Shown here piece by piece: positions 52,971 through 62,062 of a stretch of 64,000 nt of DNA (positions are counted from its first letter, which is position 1; every line of letters begins with the position of its first letter). Below the pieces are notes generated by a model. It had not been told where the DNA came from, searched no databases, and saw nothing but the letters and a program-made list of their open reading frames with translations. This DNA comes from CBDCIS01 sp965217565 (GTDB lineage: Bacteria; Chloroflexota; Dehalococcoidia; Lucifugimonadales; CATOSD01): assembly GCA_965217565.1 (NCBI GenBank), contig CBDCIS010000003.1:248001-312000 (forward strand), given 5' to 3'. The translations under genes and the position numbers were made by a program.

Positions 52971-53378
52971 ATGGCGATAGATCGAGACCAGAAGTATCGG
53001 GAAATGGCGGTCCGGGGCAAGTATCAGAGACTTTATACGTATCTGTGCGGTCTTCAGGCCGAGGAGTGGAGGACCTCCTTCGGTGAGATCGAGTCGATCA
53101 TAGGTTTCGAGCTGCCCCCGTCCGCGCGTCTTCACCGGCCTTGGTGGGCAAATCAGGGCAGCGGCAACGGCCACAGTCAGGCTCTTGCCTGGAGTGTCGC
53201 CGGATGGGAGACGGCTGAGGTAGATATGGATTCTGAGACGCTGCTGCTCAGACGGCGAAAGCGTCCAGAAGCCGTTCCCAAGCTAAGTCTTGATGAGGTG
53301 TGGCCCGTCCACCCTACTGCAGTGTGGCCGGAAGGCCTGAGTCTCAGGCGAGAGGACATCTACGAGGACAGTATTTAG
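52971..53378 (+). CDS. DUF7662-like protein, putative antitoxin partner
   Basis: ATG 52971 has GGAGG at 6 bases. The 135-residue protein has the pattern KYQRLYTYLCGLQAEEWRTSFGEIESIIGFELPPSARLHRPWWAN and then ALAWSVAGWETAEVDMDSETLLLRR, which I recognise as the DUF7662-type domain often found in small two-gene units. It ends 6 bp before the PIN-domain gene, so the two are translationally linked. An antitoxin or regulatory role is inferred from this arrangement only; no DNA-binding motif is obvious. Confidence 0.65.
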   Translation: MAIDRDQKYREMAVRGKYQRLYTYLCGLQAEEWRTSFGEIESIIGFELPPSARLHRPWWANQGSGNGHSQALAWSVAGWETAEVDMDSETLLLRRRKRPEAVPKLSLDEVWPVHPTAVWPEGLSLRREDIYEDSI

Positions 53379-53384
53379 CCACCG

Positions 53385-53807
53385 ATGTTCATAGACACCA
53401 ACGTCCTCGTAAACTCTCGTATCCCTTATGCTCCTGACCACGACATCGCTAGGGCGAGACTGGAACATGCCCTCCAAGGCCATGAACCGCTGAGGATCAG
53501 CCGGCAGATTGTACATGAGTACCTGTCGGTCGTGACTCGGCCGCAAACTTGGCCGGTCGCCATCACACGTGAGGAAGCGCTCGATGACGTGAGCAGACTG
53601 ATTGGCGGCTTCGAGATACTCGAGGACGGTCCTGTGGTAACCGAGTCGCTGATCACGCTGTGTCGGGAGGTTTCGGTAGGAGGTCGTCAGATTCACGACG
53701 CCAACATCGTCGCAACCATGCTGGCTTATGGCGAGCGCAGGCTGCTGACGTTCAACACAGGGGACTTTCGACGCTACGGAGACCACATCGAGTTGGTGGG
53801 CAGTTAA
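53385..53807 (+). CDS. PIN-domain ribonuclease, VapC-like
   Basis: A 140-residue PIN protein with all acidic residues: Asp4 (FIDTNVLV), Glu45 (QIVHEYLSVV), Asp105 (GGRQIHDANIVATM) and Asp127 (LLTFNTGDFRRY). VapC-type enzymes cut RNA with a metal and are held inactive by a cognate antitoxin. The upstream DUF7662-like gene is the candidate partner. Intact frame and pairing make a functional toxin-antitoxin-like unit likely. Confidence 0.85.
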   Translation: MFIDTNVLVNSRIPYAPDHDIARARLEHALQGHEPLRISRQIVHEYLSVVTRPQTWPVAITREEALDDVSRLIGGFEILEDGPVVTESLITLCREVSVGGRQIHDANIVATMLAYGERRLLTFNTGDFRRYGDHIELVGS

Positions 53808-53811
53808 CGGC

Positions 53812-54162
53812 GTGCGGATTCCGGTCCGTGCAGGAACAGCCCAAGCCGTAGTTCTGGGTGCGCTGGAATGCTTGGGACGATTCGGGACGAGATGGAAGAT
53901 GGTCACTTGCAAAGGGGACCTAACTTTACACAGCAGGAACGGGAGGCTGAGGGTCATCGAGGTTGAATTTGAGGACGTGGAGGGCAGACTGGAGCGACTC
54001 TACGAGGCCCCGGAGAAGAGCGAGTTGACCCTGGAGGCGCTGCCTCTTCGCATACTCTCGCTGCGCCACCGCCAGGACCAGCTCACGGCGGCGCGTGACG
54101 AGGCTGCCGATGTTCTCGATTTTGTACAGGCAGGTGTACCATCCCACGACTGTAACATATAA
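53812..54162 (+). pseudogene. C-terminal remnant of a large serine recombinase (probable)
   Basis: The stretch FEDVEGRLERLYEAPEKSELTLEALPLRILSLRHRQDQLTAARDEA has the pattern of the coiled-coil end of serine recombinases (RLxRLYEALExGxLxLExLxPRIxxLRxRQxxLxxAR). The resolvase catalytic domain is absent, so this would be the remains of a lost mobile element. It starts 4 bp after the PIN gene. A minus-strand frame over the same bases is less protein-like. Confidence 0.45.
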
Positions 54163-54238
54163 TATGATTTGGCGCGGCGCGGCTAGACCATGCTCTTGGC
54201 CTATCCATACACGTTGAGATGAGAGAGGAGCACAACCC

Positions 54239-55102
54239 ATGGCTAACGTATATCCAGAAGACAAGTGGGCGCAGGTTAACGGCCTGAACCTCCACTACCT
54301 TGACTGGGGTGGAGACACGACGAAGAAGCCGCTGATTCTGATGCACGGTATCGGGGGACATGCCCATATGTTCGACGAGTTCGCTCCACACATGACGGAC
54401 AGGTGGCGCGTCATCGCGCTCGACGCCCGCGGCTGCGGCGACAGCGAATGGAGTCGAGGCGGTTACTCCACGCAGGCGTTCGCGTCCGACATAGGGCTGT
54501 TCGCTCAAAAGCTTGGCCTGTTTCCCTTCGACTACTACGGCCACTCGCAGGGCTCCCGAATAGGGATACCGCTGGGCGCGTACTATGGCAATCTAATAGA
54601 CCACCTCGTGCTGGGAGACTATGGGCCGCTCCCTGACCCATCGCCGAGGGGACGCGACACCGCGGCGCAACGGCTCCAGAGCGGGGCCAAGCCAAAGCCC
54701 AAGGGCTTCTTCAATTCGCAGATGGCCTATGACTGGTACAGCGAGCAGAACCCGGCATGGTCTGACGAGCAGATTTGGCGCACGATCCGCAACACCCACC
54801 GCACCAACTGGGACGGGATTCTGGTAGCCAAGACAGACCCCGAGATGTCCTGGCTGCTCGGACGCACCGCGCTCAAGGAAGGCCCGTTCCTCTGGGACTG
54901 CGTCGGCAGGATTTCCTGCAAAACGCTGGTTTTGCGCGGAGAGACCAGCACGGTCCTCGACACGGAGCAGGCCCAAAAGATGGAGGCCGCCATCCCAAAC
55001 GGCAACGGTACGTTCAAAGAGGTGTCGAGCGCGGGGCACGGACTTCACGGCGAGAACATGGAAGAGACGGTGCAGATCATCCGTGAGTTCCTCGATACGT
55101 AA
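54239..55102 (+). CDS. Alpha/beta hydrolase
   Basis: A 287-residue alpha/beta hydrolase with GAGAGGAG before its ATG. Oxyanion-hole HGIGG at 36-40, nucleophile Ser103 in GHSQG, acid probably Asp in STVLDTEQAQ and His in AGHGLHGEN. The strand and cap layout resembles esterases and C-C hydrolases of aromatic degradation. No cofactor or chlorinated-substrate signature is seen, so the substrate is open. It is monocistronic, with a promoter for the next gene located downstream of its stop. Confidence 0.88.
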   Translation: MANVYPEDKWAQVNGLNLHYLDWGGDTTKKPLILMHGIGGHAHMFDEFAPHMTDRWRVIALDARGCGDSEWSRGGYSTQAFASDIGLFAQKLGLFPFDYYGHSQGSRIGIPLGAYYGNLIDHLVLGDYGPLPDPSPRGRDTAAQRLQSGAKPKPKGFFNSQMAYDWYSEQNPAWSDEQIWRTIRNTHRTNWDGILVAKTDPEMSWLLGRTALKEGPFLWDCVGRISCKTLVLRGETSTVLDTEQAQKMEAAIPNGNGTFKEVSSAGHGLHGENMEETVQIIREFLDT

Positions 55103-55162
55103 TGCTGCGTTCGCCAGCCGCAAGGGAGCGGCGCGGAGTCGCCACCTAGGCCAAGCTCGAAC

Positions 55163-55192
55163 TTGACACAGCGCATGATAATTCAGTAGTAT
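55163..55192 (+). promoter_or_regulatory. Sigma-70-type promoter of the YihY-like gene
   Basis: TTGACA (55163-55168), an 18-bp spacer and TAGTAT (55187-55192); the leader to the start codon is about 30-36 nt. Confidence 0.55.
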
Positions 55193-55228
55193 CTTGCGGT
55201 ATTTCGCTAAAGACGCGAACATCGGAGA

Positions 55229-56146
55229 TTGGCGTTGTACTTCGTAAGATTCGTGCTGTTCTGCACGGATACCGTCAATGACTTCTTGGACAGGAACTGC
55301 CCCTTTGTGGCCGGGGCTATCTCCTTCTACGCCCTGTTTTCCCTCTTCCCGCTCACCCTTGCCCTCGTTTCCATCGCTGGCTACGTGCTTGGCCCCAACG
55401 CCGAGGATACCAGGGTGGCCCATGACATCGCGAGGGTGCTTCCCGTATCCAAAGAGTACATCGGCGACACCCTGCACGGCTTGGCAAGCGCCAGGGCAAT
55501 AACAGGCGTGGCCAGCATTTTCGGCCTGCTGTTTGCCTCAACCGCCGCTTTCAGCGCCATCAGAAAAGGAGTCAACGCGGCCTGGGGCATCACGAAGACC
55601 CGCCCTTTTATCAAAGAGCGTCTTATGGACCTTGCTCTCGTGCTGGGCGCGGGCCTTCTCGTAACGGTCCTGCTGTTCGTCACACCACTGTTCTCGTTCC
55701 TCAGCCAGATCACTGAGTACATAGCGCCTGAAGCGGAGTTAGCCCAAAGGCTGCTGGGGTTGGTAGGCCGATTGATAGCCCCGGTCATCTCTTTCTTGAC
55801 ATTCCTGCTGCTGTACCGCTATCTGCCCAACACCGAGGTGCGTTTCAGCGATGTCTGGGTGGGAGCCCTTGCGGCTTCTATCGCTTTCGACATAGCCAAT
55901 CTGATACTCGTCTGGTACGCCACGCGATTCCCGGTTTACAACGTCGTCTATGGTTCTGTGGGCGCAGTCATGGCTTTGTTGACCTGGGTGTACGTTTCGG
56001 CTATCATACTTCTTTTCGGGGCGCTCGTTACCTCGCGCTATACGGCATACATCCACAAGGCGCGGGATCTGCAGGGCTTCAAACTTCTCTGGGCGGGGCT
56101 TTTGCGTGTTAGACTTCGGGTTGTGCCATCCACGCACACCGGATAG
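55229..56146 (+). CDS. YihY/BrkB-family inner membrane protein
   Basis: A 305-residue protein with about six membrane helices and the family signatures: FVAGAISFYALFSLFPLTL near the N terminus, FASTAAFSAIRKGVNAAWGI, and the C-terminal RYLPNTEVRFSDVWVGALAAS and YGSVGAVMALLTWVYVSAIILLFGAL. The start is TTG, either 55229 or, with better spacing from GGAG, 55235. Function of the family is unsettled. Its end overlaps the open frame of the HtrA-like gene, so the two may be co-transcribed. Confidence 0.88.
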   Translation: MALYFVRFVLFCTDTVNDFLDRNCPFVAGAISFYALFSLFPLTLALVSIAGYVLGPNAEDTRVAHDIARVLPVSKEYIGDTLHGLASARAITGVASIFGLLFASTAAFSAIRKGVNAAWGITKTRPFIKERLMDLALVLGAGLLVTVLLFVTPLFSFLSQITEYIAPEAELAQRLLGLVGRLIAPVISFLTFLLLYRYLPNTEVRFSDVWVGALAASIAFDIANLILVWYATRFPVYNVVYGSVGAVMALLTWVYVSAIILLFGALVTSRYTAYIHKARDLQGFKLLWAGLLRVRLRVVPSTHTG

Positions 56147-57302
56147 CGGTGGAAGCCATCTCATTCCGATAGGGTGCGCCCTCCTTCTGATAGCCGTCTC
56201 ATTGGCCTGTTCCTCACAGCCCGCGCCCGCTCCGGCAGAGACGCCGATCCCCGTGTCGGATTCGCGGGAGTCCGACGCCAATGCATCATTGGCGGCCGCA
56301 AGTCCCTCGAACATCCAGTTTGCCGCGCCCGCCGTCGCCGCGCTGCCTCCGCCCGCAACCCTTGCGTCGTTGCCCTCCGTATCCAACCTCGTGACAAAGG
56401 TCAATCCCGCCGTCGCTTCCATTTTCGTTGAATCCGTCACAAGAGGACTGTTCTTCGACTTCAACGACGAAGGCGCCGGTTCCGGGATCGTCGTGCGGCC
56501 CGATGGCTACCTCGTAACCAACTACCACGTCATCCAGAACGCCGACGAAATAGTGGTCACGCTTCCCAACGGCAACACCTACAGCGCTGAGGTGGTCGGA
56601 CAAGACTTGATAACAGACCTCGCCGTTATCAGGGTCGAAGCCGAAGAGCCTCTACCCACCGCTACCCTCGTCAACTCAGACTCGCTAAGGGTTGGAGACT
56701 GGGTGGTGGCCGTTGGCAACGCGCTGGCCTTGAAGGGTAGCCCAACGGTCACGCTTGGCATCGTTAGCGCGCGGGGACGCTCGATAGACACGCAGCACGG
56801 CGCGCTGTACGACATGATCCAGACGGACGCCGCTATCAACGACGGAAACAGCGGCGGCCCTGTCGTCAACATGAACGGCGAGGTCATCGGTATAAGCACG
56901 GCCATTCAACGGCAGGCCCAGGGCATCGGCTTCGCGGTTAGCTCGTCGGTGGCCGCGCCGATCATAGACAGCCTGATAGAGCATGGTCGCGTGGTTCGGC
57001 CCCTGATAGGGCTTACCGGCGCGGACGTCACCCCGTCCAACGCGAACAGACTGGACCTCCCTGTGGACGACGGCATCATAGTCACTCGTATGTCCAGCAA
57101 CGGCCCTGCGTACAAGGCCGGCATTCGTGTGGGCGATGTCGTCACCAAGATGGACGGCATCCCCACTCCCGATATGGCCCGCTTCCTGACGCTACTCTGG
57201 AGCTATCGCGTGGACGACGAGGTAGAACTCGAATACGTCAGCGGCGGTAAATTCGAGGTCGCCACGGTGAAGTTGGAGGAAAGACCCACCGATCTTCCCT
57301 GA
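56106..57302 (+). CDS. HtrA/DegP-like trypsin-type serine protease, lipoprotein
   Basis: Counting from GTG 56106, a hydrophobic signal with lipobox LAC (Cys35), an Ala/Pro-rich linker to about residue 90, an S1C protease domain with His141 (TNYHVI), Asp171 (ITDLAVI) and Ser249 (GNSGGP), and a single PDZ domain (DGIIVTRMSSNGPAYKAGIRVGDVV). It should act outside the cytoplasmic membrane in protein quality control. The true start is unclear: the frame overlaps the YihY gene by 41 bp and no site precedes the usual start codons well (TTG 56121 is an alternative). Its stop is 8 bp from the convergent oxidase gene. Confidence 0.88.
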   Translation: MLDFGLCHPRTPDSGGSHLIPIGCALLLIAVSLACSSQPAPAPAETPIPVSDSRESDANASLAAASPSNIQFAAPAVAALPPPATLASLPSVSNLVTKVNPAVASIFVESVTRGLFFDFNDEGAGSGIVVRPDGYLVTNYHVIQNADEIVVTLPNGNTYSAEVVGQDLITDLAVIRVEAEEPLPTATLVNSDSLRVGDWVVAVGNALALKGSPTVTLGIVSARGRSIDTQHGALYDMIQTDAAINDGNSGGPVVNMNGEVIGISTAIQRQAQGIGFAVSSSVAAPIIDSLIEHGRVVRPLIGLTGADVTPSNANRLDLPVDDGIIVTRMSSNGPAYKAGIRVGDVVTKMDGIPTPDMARFLTLLWSYRVDDEVELEYVSGGKFEVATVKLEERPTDLP

Positions 57303-57310
57303 TTCCAGCC

Positions 57311-58528
57311 CTATGCCGCCAGTTCGAAGGACTTCCGGGCCAGCTCCACAATGTAGCGACTGATGGACAGCGACGACGTGGCTCCCGGTGACGGCGCGTT
57401 CAGCACGTGTATGGCGTTTTCGGTTTCCGCGATACTGAAGTCCTGCAACAGCTTGCCCTGCCTATCCACGGCTTGCGCCCGCACTCCCGCGCCCGGCTCG
57501 TACAGGTCCCCAAGCTGTACCTCCGGCACCAGCGTTTGCAGCGAGCGAACGAATTTGGTCTTGACCAGTGAGCGGTACTGCTCCTGGATGCCAGTCTTCC
57601 AGAATGCCATCGACATCTTCCAGAAGCCGGGGTAAGTGAGGTTGCCCAGCGTGTCGCCGAGGCTGAATCTGGTCTTCCTGTAGCCCTCCCGCGCGAGGGC
57701 GAGCACCGCGTTGGGCCCAGCTTCCACGCTGCCACCTATTCGCTTGGTAAAATGGACGCCCAGGAAGGGCAGACTGGGATCGGGCACGGGATAGATTAGC
57801 CCCCGCACCAGGTGGGCTCGCTCCGGGCGGATGGAGAAGTATTCGCCTCTGAAGGGGATGATGCGCACGCCAATGCCCACGCCCATCATGCGGGCCACGC
57901 TGTCCGCGTGAAGCCCCGCACAGTTGATCACGCGCTTCGCGCTAATCTCGCCTCTTGACGTGAGCAGGTAGTGCGTCCCGTCTCGCACGGCTATGCCGCG
58001 CACCATCGTGTTCGTCAGAAGGTCCGCGCCGTTTTCTCGCATCTCGATGGCGTATGCCCGCGCCACCTTCGTATAGTCAATGATTCCGGTGTTGGGAGAG
58101 AATATAGCCTTCACGCCGGCGGCATGAGGCTCCAGCTCCCGCAGCCGCTCCTGGCCCACCATTTCGAGTCCTTGCGCTCCATTGGCCGTACCCCTGCGAA
58201 ACAGCTCCTCCAGGCGCGGAACTTCCGAGTCGTCGATGGCGACGATCAGCTTGCCGCACATCTCATATTCGATGCCGCGCTCGTCGCAGAACTCCCGCAA
58301 CAGCGTTCCGCCCGTAGAGCAGAAGTTGGCCTTCTGAGACCCCGGGGCGTAGTAGATGCCAGCGTGGATGACCCCGCTGTTGTGGCCCGTCTGGTGTTGC
58401 GCGACCTCTGCCTCCTTCTCGAGGACCGCCACCCTGTATCTGGGGAACTCCTGCGCCAGCCTCATTGCGGTGGCGAGGCCGATGATGCCGCCGCCAATAA
58501 TCGCGATGTCGTACTCTTGGAAGTTCAT
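57311..58528 (-). CDS. lhgO: L-2-hydroxyglutarate oxidase
   Basis: ATG 58528, preceded by GGAGAA, gives a 405-residue FAD protein of the DAO superfamily. The dinucleotide-binding motif is GGGIIG (12-17), followed by HQTGHNSGVIHAGIYYAPGSQKA, which is highly characteristic of LhgO, and by VPDPSLPFLGVHFTKRIGGSVEAGPNAVLA and the C-terminal NAPSPGATSSLSISRYIV. The enzyme oxidises L-2-hydroxyglutarate to 2-oxoglutarate and feeds electrons to the membrane quinone pool. It is divergent from the next oxidoreductase. Confidence 0.92.
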   Translation of the reverse strand: MNFQEYDIAIIGGGIIGLATAMRLAQEFPRYRVAVLEKEAEVAQHQTGHNSGVIHAGIYYAPGSQKANFCSTGGTLLREFCDERGIEYEMCGKLIVAIDDSEVPRLEELFRRGTANGAQGLEMVGQERLRELEPHAAGVKAIFSPNTGIIDYTKVARAYAIEMRENGADLLTNTMVRGIAVRDGTHYLLTSRGEISAKRVINCAGLHADSVARMMGVGIGVRIIPFRGEYFSIRPERAHLVRGLIYPVPDPSLPFLGVHFTKRIGGSVEAGPNAVLALAREGYRKTRFSLGDTLGNLTYPGFWKMSMAFWKTGIQEQYRSLVKTKFVRSLQTLVPEVQLGDLYEPGAGVRAQAVDRQGKLLQDFSIAETENAIHVLNAPSPGATSSLSISRYIVELARKSFELAA

Positions 58529-58658
58529 ACTGTTCTCCGCAGGTGAACGTGTGCCGTAAACTCGCAACGATTCTAACACAACGTACGAGTGGTAATGCTC
58601 AATCGTAACAACCCGTATCAGTTTGGCAGGCATACCGGAAACCCTGGCCGTCCTCGTA

Positions 58659-58682
58659 GGGGCAATCCCTCGTGGTTGCCCC
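58659..58682. repeat. REP-like palindrome in a divergent intergenic region
   Basis: GGGGCAA and TTGCCCC separated by 10 bases (TCCCTCGTGG), flanked by GGCCG and CGGCC. I recall very similar CGTAGGGGCAATCCCTTGTGG-type sequences scattered in intergenic regions of Chloroflexota genomes; only one copy was noticed here. Confidence 0.45.
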
Positions 58683-58795
58683 GGCCGCCGCTGTGTCGAG
58701 GTTTCCAAACTACTACGTCCGTGCTAACCTGAGTTACGCGCTCCGATGCCGCGAGGCGGCGGCCCTATAGCGCACGCGCGAAGAGGAGGTCTATG

Positions 58796-60346
58796 ATGGT
58801 CGAGCGTTATCCGGCGATTGTGGTTGGGGGAGGACACAACGGCCTTGTGGCCGCGAACTACCTGGCGAAGTCTGGAATTCGGTCGCTCGTTCTGGAGCGG
58901 CGCGACTTTGTTGGCGGGGCGTGCATTACCGAGGAGCTATTCCCCGGCTTCCGCGTGTCGAGCTGCTCGTACATCTGCCACATGCTCCAGGACAAGGTCA
59001 TAGACGACCTGGAACTGCGGAAGCACGGGTTCGAGGTGCATTACCTGGAGCCGACACGCTTTCAGCCGTTTCCGAACGGCGAGCATCTACTGAGCTGGCA
59101 CGATGATGAGCGCACCGCCGAGGAGATACGCCGCATCTCCCCAGCGGATGCCGACCGGCTTCCCGCTTGGCTGGCCTTCTGGGAGAGGGCCGCGGGCATA
59201 CTCCACCGCTACTTCCTCACCGAGCCGCCAACCATCGCGGAGGTCGCCGAGAGCGTGAGGGGCACCCCCGACGAGCCGGTGTTCGAGCGGATGCTCACCG
59301 GCAACATGAAGGACTTGGTTGAGGAGCACTTCGAATCCGACACGATTCGCGCGGCCTACATAGACGCCCAGGACGCGGGCGACGTGAGGGCGCCGGGCAG
59401 TATCATGGCCGTTGCATACATCAAGGGCAGCCTGTTCAGCGACGACAGCAACGTCGGCATACCCAGGGGCGGCATGGGCGGCATAACCCAGGCCATGTCG
59501 CGCGCAGCCCAGGCCAACGGCGTCGAGATACGCACGGGCGTCGAGATAGCGCGCATCTCGGTGCGGAACGGTCGGGCCACCGGTGTCGTCCTAGACAGCG
59601 GAGAGCAGATCGAGGCCGACGTCGTCCTATCCAACGCCGACCCCAAACGCACCTTCCTGTCACTAGTCGATCCCGAAGCGCTCGAACCCGCTTTCGTGAA
59701 GCACGTTCAGCGTCTCAAGACCAACGTATCCTATCTGAAGTTCCACTGCGCCCTGCGCGAGTTGCCCGACTTCTCGTCCTATCTCGGCGACGGCTTCGAC
59801 CCACGATACCTCGCACAGACCAGGATATGCCCGTCGGTGGAGTATTTCGAGCAAAGCTGGGATGACGCACGACGCGGCCTGCCGCCAAGCGCTCCTGCAA
59901 TGCACATCCAGATTCCCTCGGTTTATGACACCACGCTGATCCCGCCGGGCAAGCACGTGATGTCCATCTGGGCCCTATACGCGCCCGTGCAGTTGCGGAA
60001 CGGCTCATGGGATGACGAGAAGGAGCGAATGGGCGAGCGCATGATCGACATCATCGACGGGTACGCTCCCAACTTCCGCGACGCCGTCATAGACTGGGAG
60101 CTCTTCACTCCGCAGGACTTGGAACGGCGAGTCTATCTGACGGACGGCAACATCCGCCACCTGGACGTTACCTCAGAGCAGCTGCTGTCCCGGCGTCCCA
60201 ACCACAGGCGTTCGGGCTACGGCACGCCCATCGACGGGCTGTACCTGTGCGGCGGAGGCACCCACCCGGGCGGCGAAGTAACCGGCGCGCCGGGCCACAA
60301 CGCGGCTAGGGCGGTGCTACGCGATTGGGAGGTGGAGGGGGCGTGA
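58796..60346 (+). CDS. PYROXD2/phytoene-desaturase-like FAD oxidoreductase
   Basis: A 516-residue flavoprotein. AGGAGG (58784-58789) favours ATG 58796 over 58793. FAD binding: VVGGGHNGLVAANYLAKSG near residue 8-26 and ERRDFVGGACITEELFPGF; C-terminal IDGLYLCGGGTHPGGEVTGAPGHNAAR is typical of the CrtI/PYROXD2 group. The family oxidises or isomerises hydrophobic substrates; the exact reaction is not known for these NAD(P)/FAD proteins. It overlaps the biotin ligase gene by 4 bp. Confidence 0.88.
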   Translation: MVERYPAIVVGGGHNGLVAANYLAKSGIRSLVLERRDFVGGACITEELFPGFRVSSCSYICHMLQDKVIDDLELRKHGFEVHYLEPTRFQPFPNGEHLLSWHDDERTAEEIRRISPADADRLPAWLAFWERAAGILHRYFLTEPPTIAEVAESVRGTPDEPVFERMLTGNMKDLVEEHFESDTIRAAYIDAQDAGDVRAPGSIMAVAYIKGSLFSDDSNVGIPRGGMGGITQAMSRAAQANGVEIRTGVEIARISVRNGRATGVVLDSGEQIEADVVLSNADPKRTFLSLVDPEALEPAFVKHVQRLKTNVSYLKFHCALRELPDFSSYLGDGFDPRYLAQTRICPSVEYFEQSWDDARRGLPPSAPAMHIQIPSVYDTTLIPPGKHVMSIWALYAPVQLRNGSWDDEKERMGERMIDIIDGYAPNFRDAVIDWELFTPQDLERRVYLTDGNIRHLDVTSEQLLSRRPNHRRSGYGTPIDGLYLCGGGTHPGGEVTGAPGHNAARAVLRDWEVEGA

Positions 60347-61125
60347 GGGAATCGGACCTAGAGCTTGGGTTGCTCAGGCGCGCCCTATCGGACCGCGTCA
60401 TAGGGCGTCGTCTCTACCACTACGACCTGCTCGGCTCGACGATGGACGAGGCGCGTGGTCTGGCCGAACGGGGCGAGCCGGAGGGTGCGGTGGTCATAGC
60501 GGAGGAACAGTCCGCCGGGCGAGGCCGCTTCGACCGCGTATGGGTCTCGCCTCGCGGCGAGAACCTCTCCTTTTCCACGCTGCTGCGCCCCGCGTCGGCC
60601 CAACTGCCGTACATGAACATGGCGGCCACGCTCGCCGTCGCAAGGACGGTGGCGCGCGTGGCCGGCGTCGAGGCGCTGGTCAAGTGGCCCAACGACGTGC
60701 GCGTTGGCGAGCGCAAAATCTCCGGCATACTCATAGAGACCGCGATGGAGGCGGGAGAGGTCAAGTACGCCATCGTGGGCATAGGCGTCAACGTCAACTT
60801 CGACCCGTCCAGGTTCCCGGAGATTGCCGACATAGCTACCAGCATCCGCAGGGAGACTGGGCGCAAGGCGGACCGGACGAGCGTGCTGACACTGCTGCTA
60901 GAGCAGTTCGACGACCTGTATCGCACGGTCAAGAGCGGCGGCTCGCTCACAAGCGAATGGGCCGCCGCGCTGGAAACGCTGGGCCGCAGGGTGCAGCTAA
61001 GCTGGCAGGACCAGATCGTAGAGGGCCGCGCCGAGTCCGTGGACGACCGCGGCAACCTAATCCTGAAGCGCGCCGACGGCTCCACCTTCACCGCAGTAGC
61101 CGGAGAGGTAACCTCGCAGGCGTAG
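60343..61125 (+). CDS. birA: Biotin--[acetyl-CoA-carboxylase] ligase (no DNA-binding domain)
   Basis: GTG 60343 overlaps the preceding TGA (GTGA), with a Gly-coding G-rich stretch acting as ribosome binding site. The 260-residue protein has GSTMDEARGLAERG, the biotinyl-AMP motif AGRGRFDRVWVSPRGENLSFS, KWPNDVRVGERKISGILIE and GIGVNVN, followed by the C-terminal SH3-like domain (GRAESVDDRGNLILKRADGS). The N-terminal helix-turn-helix of E. coli BirA is missing, so it is a group I ligase that biotinylates carboxylase but does not regulate biotin genes. Confidence 0.93.
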   Translation: MRESDLELGLLRRALSDRVIGRRLYHYDLLGSTMDEARGLAERGEPEGAVVIAEEQSAGRGRFDRVWVSPRGENLSFSTLLRPASAQLPYMNMAATLAVARTVARVAGVEALVKWPNDVRVGERKISGILIETAMEAGEVKYAIVGIGVNVNFDPSRFPEIADIATSIRRETGRKADRTSVLTLLLEQFDDLYRTVKSGGSLTSEWAAALETLGRRVQLSWQDQIVEGRAESVDDRGNLILKRADGSTFTAVAGEVTSQA

Positions 61126-61150
61126 CTCTCGCCATGTGGAAATAGTTTAA

Positions 61151-62001
61151 GAGGGTGTGTGAGAAGTTCAAATTAGGTTGGTGCTAAGCGTCGGAGCATG
61201 AGATGAATCATAGCTATATGGGTCCACGCCTCGGTTGTATCGGACAGAGCTTCGTAGTCCTTGCTCATCCGACGGCACCTGCTGAGCCACGCGAATGTTC
61301 GTTCGACCACCCATCTTCGCGGCAGCACTTGAAAACGGTGGCTGTCCCTGGGGCGCTTGACAATCTCGAGTGCCCAGCCTGTCAGGGCCCAGACCCACTC
61401 GACCAGCTTTCCAGCATAGCCAGCATCGGCCCAGACCAACCTCATGCGGGGAAACCTCCCTATCAATTTATCGATGACCAGCTTCGCCCCATCCCTATCC
61501 TGGATATTGGCAGGATGCACCACCACCGCCAGCAGCAACCCCATGGTATCTACAATGATATGTCGCTTTCGACCGTTGACCTTCTTGCCAGCGTCATAGC
61601 CACGAGGCCCCCTTTTTCCGTAGTCTTGACCGACTGGGGCTGTCTATGATAGCAGCGCTAGGTGTCGGGTTCCTCCCCTCGGCCTGCCGGACCTTGACTC
61701 GGAGAGCGTCATTGGCTCGTTCCCATGTACCATCCTCTCTCCACTCCCGAAAATACCACCATACAGTACCCCAAGGCGGGAGGTCATGCGGCATGGCTCG
61801 CCACGTGCAACCGTTGCGCAGAACGTATAGAATGCCGTTGACGACTTCCCGCAGGTCTACAGTACGTGGCCTTCCCCCAGTTTTGGCTGCCGGGAGTAGC
61901 GGAGCGAGCATCTTCCACTGTTCATCAGTCAGGTCACTGGGGTATGCTTTGCGTTTCATGCCTCCATTCTAATACATATCCAAGACTTCTCACACACCCT
62001 C
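61151..62001 (-). mobile_element. IS5-family insertion sequence, copy C (defective)
   Basis: 851 bp, same ends as copies A and B, with a TAA target duplication (61148-61150 and 62002-62004). Inserted between the biotin ligase and ATPase genes. Confidence 0.92.
61173..61959 (-). pseudogene. IS5-family transposase, frameshifted (copy C)
   Basis: Carries the same two-base insertion (AGCCCCAG) as copy A directly after the first catalytic Asp; frame 1 (61959-61594) ends in the same RSRLRKKGASWL and frame 2 (61544-61173) reads as in copy A. It differs from copy B also at Val for Ile in AGYAGKLVEW. Confidence 0.88.
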
Positions 62002-62062
62002 TAAGATAAGGCGTGACAGCAAGGCCGCCCACGCTCTGAACCCAAGCGCGAGGAGAACCGCG

